Made by a program: the position numbers and the translations under genes. A DNA stretch of 64,000 nt from Acanthacorydalis orientalis. Its lineage: Eukaryota > Arthropoda > Insecta > Megaloptera > Corydalidae. Shown in pieces: positions 36,409 through 49,603 of the stretch; the first letter of the stretch is position 1, and the number at the start of each line of letters is the position of its first letter. Below the pieces are notes generated by a model. That model saw only the letters and a list, made by a program, of their open reading frames with translations, searched no databases and had not been told where the DNA came from. The stretch lies in NCBI GenBank assembly GCA_034766995.1, contig CM068322.1:15944310-16008309 (forward strand), in the 5' to 3' direction.

Positions 36409-36884
36409 TTAGGTTGTTAGAAAAATAATTGCGGTTTATGCATCCATTTGTTAAGCTTTTTTGATTTTTCTAGCTGTAACATTAAGTGGTTCAGAACTGT
36501 TGGATGATTAACGCTTAACTTTTGTGCAAGCTCTTGAATTGTTTGTGTGTGGTTGTGGTTCAACTAACGCCTTCAGTTGGTCGTTGTGAACTGAAGAACT
36601 CACCAAAAGCATCGTTTAGTTTACGAGCAGTTTCTATTGTTTTACCACCTGTTTTGAACTCATACAAAAAATTGCTCTTATTTGCTTCTTTTTCATCTTT
36701 AATTCAATAGTTTAATTTAAAACAAAATTCATAATAAAACCGAAGTCGATGTTACCAAAATACAGACCGAAAAATATATTTCAAAATGATATTAACATGA
36801 ATACAATGAAATGACATTTTCATTGAAAAAATAAGGTTGAAATTCAGAAGACAAAAACCGCAATTATTTTTTTTACCAAACTAA
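36409..36884 (-). mobile_element. Hsmar1/cecropia-like mariner deletion derivative, copy 2
   Basis: 476 bp with TA on both sides (36407-36408 and 36885-36886) and inverted ends TTAGGTTGTTAGAAAAATAA and TTAGTTTGGTAAAAAAAATA. On the minus strand, ATG 36696 opens the transposase N-terminus (MKKKQIRAIF, then YEFKTGGKTIETARKLND, and in another frame TIQELAQKLSVNHPTVLNHL and KLNKWM) before the sequence joins the terminal repeat at the same ATAAACCGC junction as copy 1. The shared breakpoint shows that both copies descend from one deleted, non-autonomous parent. The 5' leader, with GTTACCAAAATACAGACCGA on the plus strand, also matches copy 1. A plus-strand ORF at 36522-36710 is only a shadow. Confidence 0.88.
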
Positions 36885-37931
36885 TACAAAGAGTAGACTG
36901 TCTTAATAAAAAAATGTTTCATAGAGTCTCACATTTATCATCTATTGCATAGTCGTAGATTAAAATTTCTCATTATAGTTTGTATTTGTTCTGAAATACT
37001 TGCATAAATTTATTATTTTAATAAGTATTTGTATTAGAAACCAAAAATGAAAAAAATAATAAGTTTCATATTACTAGCATAGTTTTTCAACTATGCTCTT
37101 ATTTTCCATGATTGATAATCTAATCAAAATGTGTATTCATTCATAGTATCAAAAATATATGATGAGTCTTAGAAGATTTATCTAATTTCTTCAAATAGTA
37201 TGTCTCAGAATTTTTTTCTTTAATTTAATCTGACTTTCAGTTATATTTAAATCTCTTCATAAAAAAGTATTCATTTGAAAAATATTTTTTTATTAAGCGC
37301 GTGTTTTTATAAAAAAATAATTCAGTTAGAGAAAATTATGTTTTCTACTATCTATCGATATGATTTAGTTTTTAGAACGAGTTTAAAATAAATTAAAGCA
37401 TAATATTTTGAAGCATATTTAGAAGTTAATGGCACACAACATAAACAGTTTGTTCTACTCTTTCGTATTCTGATAAAAAATAAGTATTTTGTTTTGTTTC
37501 TATCAGCTTAATTAGTAGCAGTAATTACTTTTTATTCTAGTATATAATAAATTTGTTTCATTCAAATTACAATTAAGGGTAAACTTTAACGTCATTATTT
37601 ATTTTAATTAAGTAATTTATTTTCAGTTGAACTATTGGATGTAGTATCAAATTCCTTAACACAACTTTTATACGAAAAGCACATAGTATGTTCCAGTCTC
37701 ATCTATTTCATGGACATAAAAAATCCATTTTCACATAAAAGAGTGTTATAGTGTTCTGAAAATACAGCATCGTTTCGTAATGAGTTAATGAAAAATCCCT
37801 TTTTTATTTGTCGTCGTTATGTATTGATTTCATTTTATATTATTAGATCTCGCTGGAAAAGATTCATTAAATGGTATTATTTTATTTATTACCTGGCGTT
37901 TTATGCTTTACGTCACGATAGAATGTAACAA

Positions 37932-37933
<2 letters not shown>

Positions 37934-37992
<59 letters not shown>
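37934..37992. repeat. (AT)29
   Basis: Uninterrupted array. Confidence 0.95.
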
Positions 37993-37996
<4 letters not shown>

Positions 37997-39110
37997 AATG
38001 ACGATACATGAGAGTGTCTCAATGAACGTTTGCCCTAAGTGTTATTAATCAATTCTCGCAGGTGACACATTTCATTATATTACTAAGAACAAGTTTATCA
38101 GAAAACAGGTGACAGAATATTACAGAATATTAAATAAAAATAAACCTCAAGTAACCTTAATTAATGGACGAAATTGATAACAAAAACGGACACTTAAATG
38201 GCTTATTTATGATCTTTTTTAACATTAAATCATTATTTAATGTGTGTATTATTTTCAAGATATTTATTTATTATCTTGTATTATTTAGTTGTAAATAACT
38301 TCAGATAATAGAGATTCTTGTAGAGATTCTAATTTTATGTTTTACTAATTTTGCAGTATAAGTTAGTCTGAAAGCTTTCATTAAAGAAGACAGTAGTTCT
38401 ATATTGTAATAATGCAGTTAATTCCATGCTTGAGTGTTTCTGTTCCAAGTTTATTCATTATCTAGTTGCTTTTTAATTTAGAACTTAATTTTTATTTTAA
38501 TGTTTGAACTTCAATTTTAGACATTTAATAAAATATATTACCTATTTAGAAATAGTTAACTATATTAAAAGTATCTACTTTTTTAAAAAATAATTGTTTA
38601 CTAATTTTCTTTAGAAGTATTAACTTTCCATTTATAGATATGTTAAAGATAGTTACTTAGTGCTTTAATGTATTTTGTATTATTTATGAATTTTTTGATA
38701 ATTAGGCAAATTATTCTGTACATATCGATTAAATGTATTGTTACTTAAAAAAAGCGTCGCTTGCATTATACAAGTATATTATTATCAAAAGCGTACTTAA
38801 TTATGTTTGTTACTCAAAAAACTGAACATGAAAGTCAATATTTATTTTTATATATGCTTATTGTAATTTTTAAAGTAAGGATATGATCTCAACACTAAAT
38901 ATTTCTGTTTATGAAATAAATAATAAAAAGTACATTCAACGAAAATTAGTGTGGTATGTAGACAAAAAAAATGCTACCTAAAAGAGTTAATTTTAAATTC
39001 CGTATAAAATTGTCAATTAAATTAAATGACATTGAAGTTAATTAAATTGGGTGGGAATAAAATATAATCATGTTACAAAAAGTGCTGTTCCTTGCAATAA
39101 TTTTGGTATT

Positions 39111-39111
<1 letters not shown>

Positions 39112-39143
<32 letters not shown>
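39112..39143. repeat. (AT)n
   Basis: Short array. Confidence 0.92.
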
Positions 39144-39146
<3 letters not shown>

Positions 39147-39507
39147 AATATTTTTGTATTTTTGTAAATATATGTCAGTTTTATGTCTTATTTATTATTC
39201 ATCATTGGTTCACATTATAAACGTTCTATTTAAATCAACAAAGTTCCTGTCTTGTTGAACTCGATGTATCAAGAACATTGTATTAAAACCCTCATCCACC
39301 CTCATCGTCTGTCAAACACTTATCATAGAATTTCAGCGTTTAGCTTGTGCTATTACAGCACGTTTTATATTGCTGTATACGATTGTGAGAATATCTAAAT
39401 GATCAGATTATCAATTGATCCGAACCATTATTTTGAAGTATTAGGATTTTTGCTTCTTTCAGAAAGTCATTGTAAATGCCAAGGAAATAATGCACATATC
39501 AGTCTAG

Positions 39508-39509
<2 letters not shown>

Positions 39510-39555
<46 letters not shown>
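39510..39555. repeat. (TA)n
   Basis: Uninterrupted array. Confidence 0.95.
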
Positions 39556-39558
<3 letters not shown>

Positions 39559-40124
39559 TTTTTTTCTTTTTCACAGTAATTCATCCATGTTTATACGTTG
39601 TTTGTGAAGCGTTTCAAGTGTAGTAGCCTGCTGTATAATTTTATTATTATATTTCCTAATTATAATCTTTTCGAATTTTGGTAAGGAGCAGTCTGAAAAT
39701 ATATTGATTATTAATTTTGAAATCTTAAATACTTTCGAATTAAATTGAGAACCAAATAATTTAACTATATTGTACAGTTCACTATTTTTTTCTAGTCTAA
39801 GTTTGATTTTCTTGTCTGGTTCTAGTCTAAGCGTTTGTTTGTCTTTCTTATCAAGACATTCTCTCCAGAAATTTATAAATTAAGTTATTTCGATGATGTG
39901 AAAGTACTAAAAAATATTAATAAATATTTTTTTTATTACTTAACTGTCAGTGATAATTTAAATTTAATAAATAACAAATAAATCTTATTTCATTATAGTT
40001 ATTTTTGAATTAAATCGTGATGAAAATTCATTCAGAATTGAAATAAAAGTCTTAAATTTAAAAAAGGGTATTGTGATTTTTAAGCTGTGTAATTTACATT
40101 TAGATCAGCAAATTTAACCCGAAT

Positions 40125-40216
<92 letters not shown>
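40125..40216. repeat. Compound (CT)11(AT)34
   Basis: A polypurine/polypyrimidine CT block joined to a long AT array, unlike the CA/TG partners elsewhere. Confidence 0.95.
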
Positions 40217-40218
<2 letters not shown>

Positions 40219-41002
40219 AACTTACATTCTGCCATTATTACCCACCGGTTGTAAAATTCTTTTATTTTTCATATTAAAAATAAATGCTTTTCACTCTGAT
40301 CGAAAATTATCAGAGGAGCCAAGGATTATGATGAAAAAAAGATGAGGATCTCAAGTTTCAAAGAGTTAATGTTTTATTTAATTGATTTTATTTTTTTATA
40401 ATTATTTGTTGGTGTATTTTTTAACTAATTACAAAGTATTTCATTTGTAACTAGTTAAAAATTTCATTATATTTCAGTTGGATATAATAATAACGAGAAA
40501 CAGTATACAAAATTAGCATGAGATAAAGAATTCATTTTTATACCAGTGATTATAAATACTTGAATTTAAAACGATTATTTAAAAAGATCTGAAGTTAAAA
40601 TTCGTGTCGAAACAATTCATAGAATCTTACAGTAAGTAACTTAAAAGATAATAAACAATAAAGAATATTGTTGCAAAAACTGTATTACTGTAACAGAATA
40701 TCAGTTTAAAAATTGTATTATCCTGTAATCTTATAATCTCATTATCTTAAATAGTTAGTTTTCCATGTAAGAAGCTTATTCCATGCGATATTTTCACAGC
40801 TTACATTAATATGATAGTGTATAAAACACTTTTTGTTATTGTTCAATGAACGTAATGAAAAATAGAAAAGCTTTTCAGTATTTATTCGTATATAACGTTT
40901 ACATTAACGGACAAAATTATAACTTATGAAAACATAAACGTTTATGAAAAGATTTAGTAATACTTGGATCATACTAATACCTTAATGTAAACAATGTCCC
41001 AA

Positions 41003-41003
41003 A

Positions 41004-41073
<70 letters not shown>
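41003..41073. repeat. (CA)n(TA)n
   Basis: Short CA lead, long TA run, GCGCA after it. Confidence 0.95.
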
Positions 41074-41077
<4 letters not shown>

Positions 41078-42150
41078 ATCATATATCACTCGAGTTCAGA
41101 ACCTTTATTTTATTATACTGTAGTATACACAAGAAATTATTCATATCTTGTACTTGCATTATATTAAATCAATTGTTATTAAATAATTCCTGAAGTTTTT
41201 GTTCCTATATAATCTGTAGTTGTAAATGACAGCAACATTAACTGTTGAAACCTTTTAGGATATGAAATATGATTATAATGTAAATTCCGTACATTTTGTA
41301 TACAGAATAGAGTTGCTGTGAAAATGTTAAATGATAAAGATTGAACGGTTAATAAACGGTGCTATGTACTGTTTTATAAATATTGATGAAGTACAGTGTA
41401 TCGTATGATGTTTTATAAAACATTTCTTTGCTGAATTTCATTATAAAAACATTTTTAAATAATGTAGACATAAATATCGATATTTTTTTAAAGAGAAAAA
41501 CATATACATTATTGACAAGGTTATGTATGTTTCACAGTCATATATTTTCGTTTTCACCATCAGTAGTATACATTGTGTGCCCCTTTTGTAATTGTTAGCG
41601 CAGCCTAAATGTGCCATGTTCGAGTTCTGCAGTTACCACCAGTTCATAAATTATCACATTGGCAAAGATCCAAACTAGCAGATAAAATATGCTCTCATGA
41701 ACACTGTGTCCTTAACCGTAATATTTATAAAAAAATATATAGGAAAACTTTATGCTGCTGCTTCTTTCAAGATTTGTTCCAGAATCGTTTTCTACTTCTT
41801 TTGTACTATATTTAATAATATTCCAACTAAAAATCAATTCGCGTTTTCAAAAAAAAAAAATCTTTATAAGTATTCTATGTAATATTTTTACATTTTTTTT
41901 TTCAAACAAAAAAGAAGTTCATTGTAATCACAGGATAATTGAAATCGTGATATAAAATATAAAAAAGAAATATAAAAAATTAATTATATGTACGTATGTA
42001 TGTATAAATATAAATACAAGTATAGTGAAAACTGAAAAAGATTAAGCTCTTAAAACCTCGAAGAAGATTATAAAATAAAAATTATCAATTATATTTGGTA
42101 TTAAAAATAATTATTTTTATCGTTATATAAAACTAGAGAAATTTGAATAC

Positions 42151-42172
42151 ACACACATGCATATATGTATAC

Positions 42173-42229
<57 letters not shown>

Positions 42230-42268
42230 TATATACATATACATATATATATATATTTATATATATAT
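42151..42268. repeat. (CA)n(TA)n, interrupted
   Basis: CA lead, long TA run, then worn TA/TACA blocks to GGGGAGG. Confidence 0.95.
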
Positions 42269-43093
42269 GGGGAGGACAGAAAATGAGCTTTGTTCTATTT
42301 TTCTCATTTATTAAATTTGTAGACGGAGAAATATTCAGAAACGATTCTTTAAAATATACTTTTTCTAAAGCATAATTTTTCTGTGCATTTTTTTTTAGTT
42401 TGTATGTAAATGGCCCAAGTTAGATCTGGTCAGACCTAGTGAATCCTTGTTACGCCTGGGAAATATTTCGAACAATGATTTGAAAGAATTACACTTTCGA
42501 AGAGTTATATTTACGAAAATGTGTCGCTGGAAGAATTCCACTGTAATCATTTATACCGAATAGAAATTGTAATTTTTGTCTTCCTTCTATATATTTAAAA
42601 CAATATTTCTTTTATTTATGAAATTTTTCGATCACTTGATAATTCTAACTTGTTTATTTTTCTGTTTCTAATTATCATTACATAATCCAATCAATACGGT
42701 TTTCACAATAAACATAAATTCGAGAAATAAACAAATTAGTATTCATTGAACATAAAAAAATACCTAAAATTCTCTCATTAAATTGAAAAGTGTTGAACCT
42801 AAAAGTTCTGTAAATTATCTTATTTTATCTTTTTACAGTAAATAAAATAAGAAAACAAACTAGAAAAAAAAATATAGTAACACAAATGTGTAAAGTATTT
42901 CACTTGAAACGTTTCTGAACTTTTACTTTTCAGGCATACTTAGATCTGTTATAATTTTCATTTTTTTTATCCAGAAATCATTTGAAACGCATTGTTTAAT
43001 TTGGTGATATGATAGTAATATTATATGTTACATTTCAGAAGCCAAGGTTAGATTTCAACAAATTTAGTAATCATAGCGGAAATTTAAAAAAAC

Positions 43094-43096
<3 letters not shown>

Positions 43097-43141
<45 letters not shown>

Positions 43142-43163
43142 ATATATATATATATATATATAT
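43097..43163. repeat. (TA)n with one TC
   Basis: TA array split once at about 43140. Confidence 0.95.
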
Positions 43164-43967
43164 TGAAAAAGTATGGATTACTCATATTTAATTTTCAAAA
43201 TGATTATAAACATCATTGATTATAGTAACATTTTTTTACTATTTTCCTGCGTTATAACAAGTAATCAGAGTATAAATCTCCCTACATCATATTTTTAATT
43301 TTTTAATTAAAGATGCTGTTAAAATATTAATCACTAATACATTCCCCAATAAAAAAAACTTTCACGAATGAATTTTCATTCCTTATAAACAAAACAAAAA
43401 AAAAAAACTAATCAAAATATTGTAACCATCATCCTCAAAGCACTCAAGTAAAGAAATGTATTTTTACAAATACAAAGCTTTGCTTATACTTTATCGCTGT
43501 AAGAATGATAACAATCGCAATGATATAGCATCGCCATCAAGATGAATTTAAATATAATCTGAATAATCAATAACATTCTATTGAATATTTTGATTAGATT
43601 ATCATTCTGTGCAGTTTCATGAGAATATTTTTTATGACACACTATCAAAAAAATCTAACTTGTAAAAAATGTAATAAATATTTTTAGGAAAATGAATATC
43701 ATTATAGTATACTTTCTGCACACATTATCGAATTTATATCAATCTTTCTTAATAATGAGAAGATATACATAATTCTATGTAATATCATTTAAGTACTACT
43801 GAAAAATGAATTTAAATCGTACGAAACAACACAATTAAAACTTTGAACTAAAAATTGATCAGAACCCTTTCAACTCTCGACCCGTAAGTTTAATTGCTTC
43901 AGACTCATCTACGTACCCACAGGTACTCAAGCTATTTATAATATACAAATGTATATAGATGAATTTG

Positions 43968-44107
<140 letters not shown>

Positions 44108-45412
44108 CATGTACCATGAACAAAGAACGTCAAGCTTAATATGAAACATAATATTCTACCTTGGTACGTACAATATTCATTTTCGTTACTTTCTTTGGCA
44201 AAAGATTGAAGGGAAGATTACATAGTAAATAAAACCTTGTTTTTGTACAGATTCGTATGTGAAAGATGTATTGTTATTATTATCATCGTATATTTCGTGC
44301 AAACTTTTGTATTATTGAAAGAGTGAAAACAGAGTAAATACCAGTAGAAAATATGATATATTTAAAAATGTGATAATTCAACATTCGATTATTTTTTTCA
44401 AAACCAGAATTATATTTTCATTTTCATACAATGTTGCTCGTTAACTATGTATAATTTATTCACTTTTAACAATGTACAATTGGATGTTTAAAAAACAGAA
44501 TTTATCATAATTCATAACGATTTTAATAAAGTAGTTGACTCGACTAAATGGAAATAGGTCATTAGTTCAAATCCGTGTTAATAAACAGTGTCAGTTTTAA
44601 TTAAGAAACCAATTAACTCAAATGCTTAATAACATTTGACTTTCAGAATATTAGTCTTCAGTGTTCTTAAACTCCATGAATAAAAAATGAACTACTTTAA
44701 ACTCGAATTAAATTTCAGAGTTACTAACGTATTGTTTTCTAAACTGACACATTATATATTTTATTATTTAAATAAATAATGAATCAATTAAACAAATTAA
44801 AAGTAGTAATCTATTTATTGAAGGGTTTTTTGAGTAAGAAACAGTATATTTCAAATTATTTCTTATAAGCTGAAATAAAGTCATTTCAAAAATATCATCA
44901 TATATGTATTACAAATTCAGATTATACAATTTTCAATGAAAATTTAATTTCAGCCACATCAATTACAAATTCCATTACAAAAATATAGCACAGCGTTATT
45001 CATATACAATATGAACGTGTATATTGTTTGAAGATAAATTTTTGACATTATTTTTTTGTTATTATTTCGTTCGCAGAATGAATAAAAAAATCTTTTAATA
45101 AATTTACATTCATAATTTAATTTTTCAACGCGAATAAAGAGTAATTATTCCGGGTGAAGATATTACACCAACACTTTTCGTTCAACCTCAGCATGGAAAT
45201 TGAAAGAATAAACAACAGAGATAAAACTTGTAAGCTCATTCTTTATTTATTAAACATCTTTATTTTATTGCTTTGTAATGATGTATTACACAACAATACG
45301 AACAGATTTTTTATTATTAATGCTGTAGACCTTTTGAATACATTTTTTTTTTCATTTTATGAAAGTAGTCAAGTATATGTGTCATTTAATAATTTATTAC
45401 CCAGTTTTCTTT

Positions 45413-45415
<3 letters not shown>

Positions 45416-45476
<61 letters not shown>
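45416..45476. repeat. (TA)30
   Basis: Uninterrupted array. Confidence 0.95.
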
Positions 45477-45481
<5 letters not shown>

Positions 45482-46115
45482 CAGTATGTATTTAGAACAA
45501 ATTTATATATTTATGTATGTTTGTGTGTATATATATATGTACATTTAATAAAAATAGATTTTCACATAGATAATTCGATAATTTTAATTCATAAAAAAGT
45601 TATAATCATCATTAAATTACAAATTGCATATAGTATTATCTAAAAACAATTATTTTAAAATAAGCCTTAACCTATATGTCAATAATCATTTTTTTTTCAT
45701 CAGAAAAATATAATACGTTTACACGTACTTCATATATCTATAACTCATCAACGAAGGTCAGAAATCCATTGTATTTAATCATACAACCGGATTGTATTGC
45801 ATGAAGTCATTGCATTTCTATTTATTTATTCTTTACTTCAAATAAACAGACTAGCCTTCAGATCGGCACGATTTTTAAAAATATTCATAAGTATTCGATT
45901 TATAGTATAGTAAATCGTTTTGTTCCGTTTACGTATCTCGTTTTTTTTACATATTTCATTACTATTCTTTCAAAAAGTTCCTAGTTTTTTTTTCATTTGA
46001 TTTCGCAATGTTTGTGATAGTTCGTTATTAATTTTATAACTGATTATTCTTAATCAGTTATTTTTTACAATTCAAATTCTTCTAAGTGATAAAAATATCA
46101 GTAAGTAAAATAATT

Positions 46116-47142
46116 GTGCCGGTAATTATGACAGTGGACTAAGCCATGCATTTTTCGTATTGAGATATTTGGACCTTTGTGTTTGTCCGTAATAAAAAAT
46201 TTTCGCAAATACTTACTGTTATGATGTAAATATTTTATATAATTATGAATTTTTATGAGTGTCATGAAAAAATACATGTTTTTTGATACTTCAATTGACT
46301 TAGACCATTTTCCAAATTATTCAAACATCTTAAAAATGACATAACAAAAAATATTTCAGTTTTATTCAAAAACGGAAATTATAAACAACAGTATTCACTT
46401 ACATTTTGTACTTATAATCATGTTAACTTAATTTAGAATAATACTAGAGATTTCATCTTGTTCTTCAATAACGGTATTTTCTTTTTATGGTGTTTTGAGA
46501 GTTCGAAAATATTCATAGAAAATTGGCAGAATGTACGGTAACAGATCCATTATATCCTTATGTTTTTCCTTTGTAAGTAATCGGATACTCACATAAAATG
46601 GAAATAATTGATTTTTTTGTATATTTTTGGCTTTTCTTTTTTGGGGTGAAAGATCTAAAATCTGAAATTCTCTACTATCATCTAAAGATGTTTTATAAAA
46701 TGTCTGATAAATGGCATCTTTTAGAAATCTGATCCATTGTATTTTCAACCAATAAACAGATTCTCCCTTAATATTTTTCGTTCTCTTTGTAATTGATTTA
46801 TCTAGAGATTTTGTTTTCCAATAGTAATATAATTTTTCGTTTAAGAGCTTTAAGCAAAGGTTGACTTAACTTTGGGGTTTTATACGAAAATCAGATAGGT
46901 ACATGCATTTTTCCAGAAAAAAGAGTATACCGAAAAGTAAGTGACTTAATCCACTATCAAAATAAGCAAAAACAGAATTATGTTTACCGACCAACTTTGT
47001 AAACTTATTAAACGGTACATTTTTTATTTTTTTTTCTAAATTTTTCTAGATTATTAAAATATAAATAATTGTAATAAAAAATAAATCATAAAATCATTTT
47101 TTCCAATTTTTCCACTTAATCCACTGTCATAATTCTCGACAC
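46116..47142. mobile_element. Putative 1.03-kb DNA transposon with inverted ends
   Basis: The left end (46116-46145) and inverted right end (47113-47142) match over about 30 bases: GTGCCGGTAATTATGACAGT then GGACTAAG on the left, against GTGTCGAGAATTATGACAGT then GGATTAAG on the right. The CTTAATCCACTGTCA-type motif recurs inside (GACTTAATCCACTATCA at about 46944; weaker forms near 46286 and 46858), like subterminal binding repeats. One ORF lies inside on the minus strand. No clear target duplication was found, so the superfamily is undecided. Confidence 0.55.
46485..46862 (-). CDS. ORF of unknown function inside the inverted-repeat element
   Basis: The frame is open from about 46862. The first ATG is at 46748 (87 residues to the stop at 46485), but the homologous-looking part may begin earlier. 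Visible features are an aromatic/basic segment (YYYWKTKSLDKSITKRTKNI, then KIQWIRFLKDAIYQTFYKTS), an acidic patch, a Lys-rich linker, and a C-terminal FPFYVSIRLLTKEKHKDIMD followed by LLPYILPIFYEY. The order Trp/Lys segment, then linker, then a Phe/Ser/Leu helix loosely recalls MADF-BESS proteins that accompany some insect transposons. This resemblance is weak and unverified. No transposase signature is present. Confidence 0.35.
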   Translation of the reverse strand, partial: NLCLKLLNEKLYYYWKTKSLDKSITKRTKNIKGESVYWLKIQWIRFLKDAIYQTFYKTSLDDSREFQILDLSPQKRKAKNIQKNQLFPFYVSIRLLTKEKHKDIMDLLPYILPIFYEYFRTLKTP

Positions 47143-48868
47143 AGGTATAAATTAGATTCAGTATTAATAATTTTCTACATTTATTTCATATTTTTTTTTT
47201 ATTTTTAATTGATAAATCTATTATTCTAACTATTTCATTCTCATGTCAATCGTGCTTTTGGAATTATTTATTTTATTTATTACAACAATTTATATATTTC
47301 ACATACCAAATTTATAACGAAAACAACAATAAGAACGAACTACTTGATAATTTATTTTTTAAGGTTCGCTCCTGCAGTTTATTTCATTTTAATACATTAT
47401 TCATATATACACGGTTATTCCTACAGCTACTTTTTAGACGTATATATAGATTTATATGTGTACGCTAGCCTTTTTTTAAAGAATGCGTTTAGTATAAAAA
47501 GTTGTTACGTATTTTATAAAAAAAAGAGTACTATATTAAATACAACAGTATTTTTTTATCCAAGTACAATATTTTTGTTATATATTTTGAAAGTATATAT
47601 TAAAAACTTGAAGGTTTTTTTATACAGACTTGTAATAATGTTTGAATATGAATTTTTATATTAATATTTTTCGTATTGATTTAAATCTTGTATGAAAGTG
47701 TCAAAATAATTACAATTATTGATTATTTGAACGAGAAGTAATCTGGAAACTTTGTAGTTTATTATTTTCAATCAAAACATAGTAATTGATTGAAGTAAGA
47801 ACTTACTGAGTTTAACAGCATCGTATTAATTATAAGTGATTTGGATTGTTATATTTATTCGTAAGATAATATTTATATACAAAATTAGAATAAATTAACG
47901 AAGGCATCGAACATTATTTCGCTTAAATGAAGTAAAATGAACCGCCAATATACATAAACGAGTACGACACAAACGAATGGATACATAATAGACACAGTGG
48001 ACACCAAGTAAACATGACACATACACACACACATATATATATATTATTATCAAACAATCTGTTTTATATCATACATTAGCAAGATAAACGAAAAAAAAAT
48101 ACAATTTTTATTTTTAGTAAATAAATTAATATATATAGTACGTCCTTCAAATATAAAATAATAAAATATAGTTTCGAAAAGATGACCCAAAGAAAGCAGT
48201 TATTTTGTTGTTTTATTCAATTATACAAATTTATTTAAATTACTTTCTCTACAAAAAGTCTATTTCCGAGCTTGATCACTTTTCTAGTCGATGTATAATA
48301 TGTCATATTCAATAACAATAAATTTTATAGAATATATGAAACGTTCAATCAGAAGCGTTGTAAAATAACCGAAATGAAAATATGTTAATGTTCACATACA
48401 TTGATATTAATCAAATATTAAGTTTCAGCTTGATGAATGATTTATGGCACGCTAGATGATTTGTTATTTTTAATTTTTAAATAATTTTTTTTGGTTCATT
48501 GTTTATATAAGTATTGTATAAAAAAGTATGGAATCGTAATTATCGAATAATTGTTTTAATGAATATTTATTCACTGTCCAAACGTATTGTTTTGGTTTAA
48601 TTACATCCTTAGAGAGATTACAGAAATCACAATTCACGTACATATATTAGTAGCATAATGTATGTAATAGAAAATCGATGCTTCATACAGGCCATATCCT
48701 TTTATTGCATTATGTATGTATGAGAAAGGATGTTTATACTTTTGATTAACTGTTTTTATTATACATGTACCACATGTTTTTTCTTATACTTGAAATTATA
48801 TGCATTTGTTAAAGAACATATAAATATTTACTTCGAATATTATTAGATAAAATAATATTTAATATTTT

Positions 48869-48926
<58 letters not shown>
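48869..48926. repeat. (AT)29
   Basis: Uninterrupted array. Confidence 0.95.
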
Positions 48927-48929
<3 letters not shown>

Positions 48930-49551
48930 CAATAATAATTGTTTAATAAAACAATTTTTTAATATGAAATTTTTTTGTTTCTTAACTGAAAAAGATCGTA
49001 TTTTAGTTTCTTTTCTAAAATTTAAAAAACATGTTCTCTTTTGTAATAAGAAATAAAATATTTCCCGTTTACAGATAAAATATTCGTTACCTTACGTAAT
49101 CTTTTCAGAATTTCTTAATAGTTAAATATTATTTGACCGTTATTAGAGGTTATGAATATAAAAATGTATTAATTTTTTCATAAATAAATATTTTAATGAA
49201 CTGTAAAGAAATATTTAATAACCCAACAATGATTGATTAAAATGAACATTGTTATTTAGCGAATATGTACCATTTACGGTAATTAAAAAGGATGTTGTTG
49301 AAAGCTCGAATACAATGATGGAATATCTATCTCTAATATAATCTATCAAATGGTTATTCTGGAAATTAAATGTCTGTTTGATATGCATATAGAACGTAAC
49401 ATCTTTTCGTAATTAGATTAATTATGTTTAATAATTTACCATGGACTTTCAAATACACACATTTTCTGTGTTAGTGTTTTAGATAATTGCATTAAATTTG
49501 TTCTAGTGTTTTTAAAATATTTTTTTTAAATGTATCACCCTACACAGCGAT

Positions 49552-49562
49552 ACACACACATA

Positions 49563-49603
<41 letters not shown>
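49552..49603. repeat. (CA)n(TA)n
   Basis: CA lead followed by TA run. Confidence 0.95.

Noticed and set aside
36522..36710. Plus-strand ORF of 62 codons
   Set aside because: It is the antisense of the N-terminal mariner remnant in copy 2.
44545..44585. tRNA-like B-box sequence (TTAGTTCAAATCC)
   Set aside because: No matching A box or acceptor and anticodon stems nearby.
47344..47664. 106-codon ORF
   Set aside because: Phe/Tyr/Leu/Ile-rich translation of AT-rich DNA with no domain.
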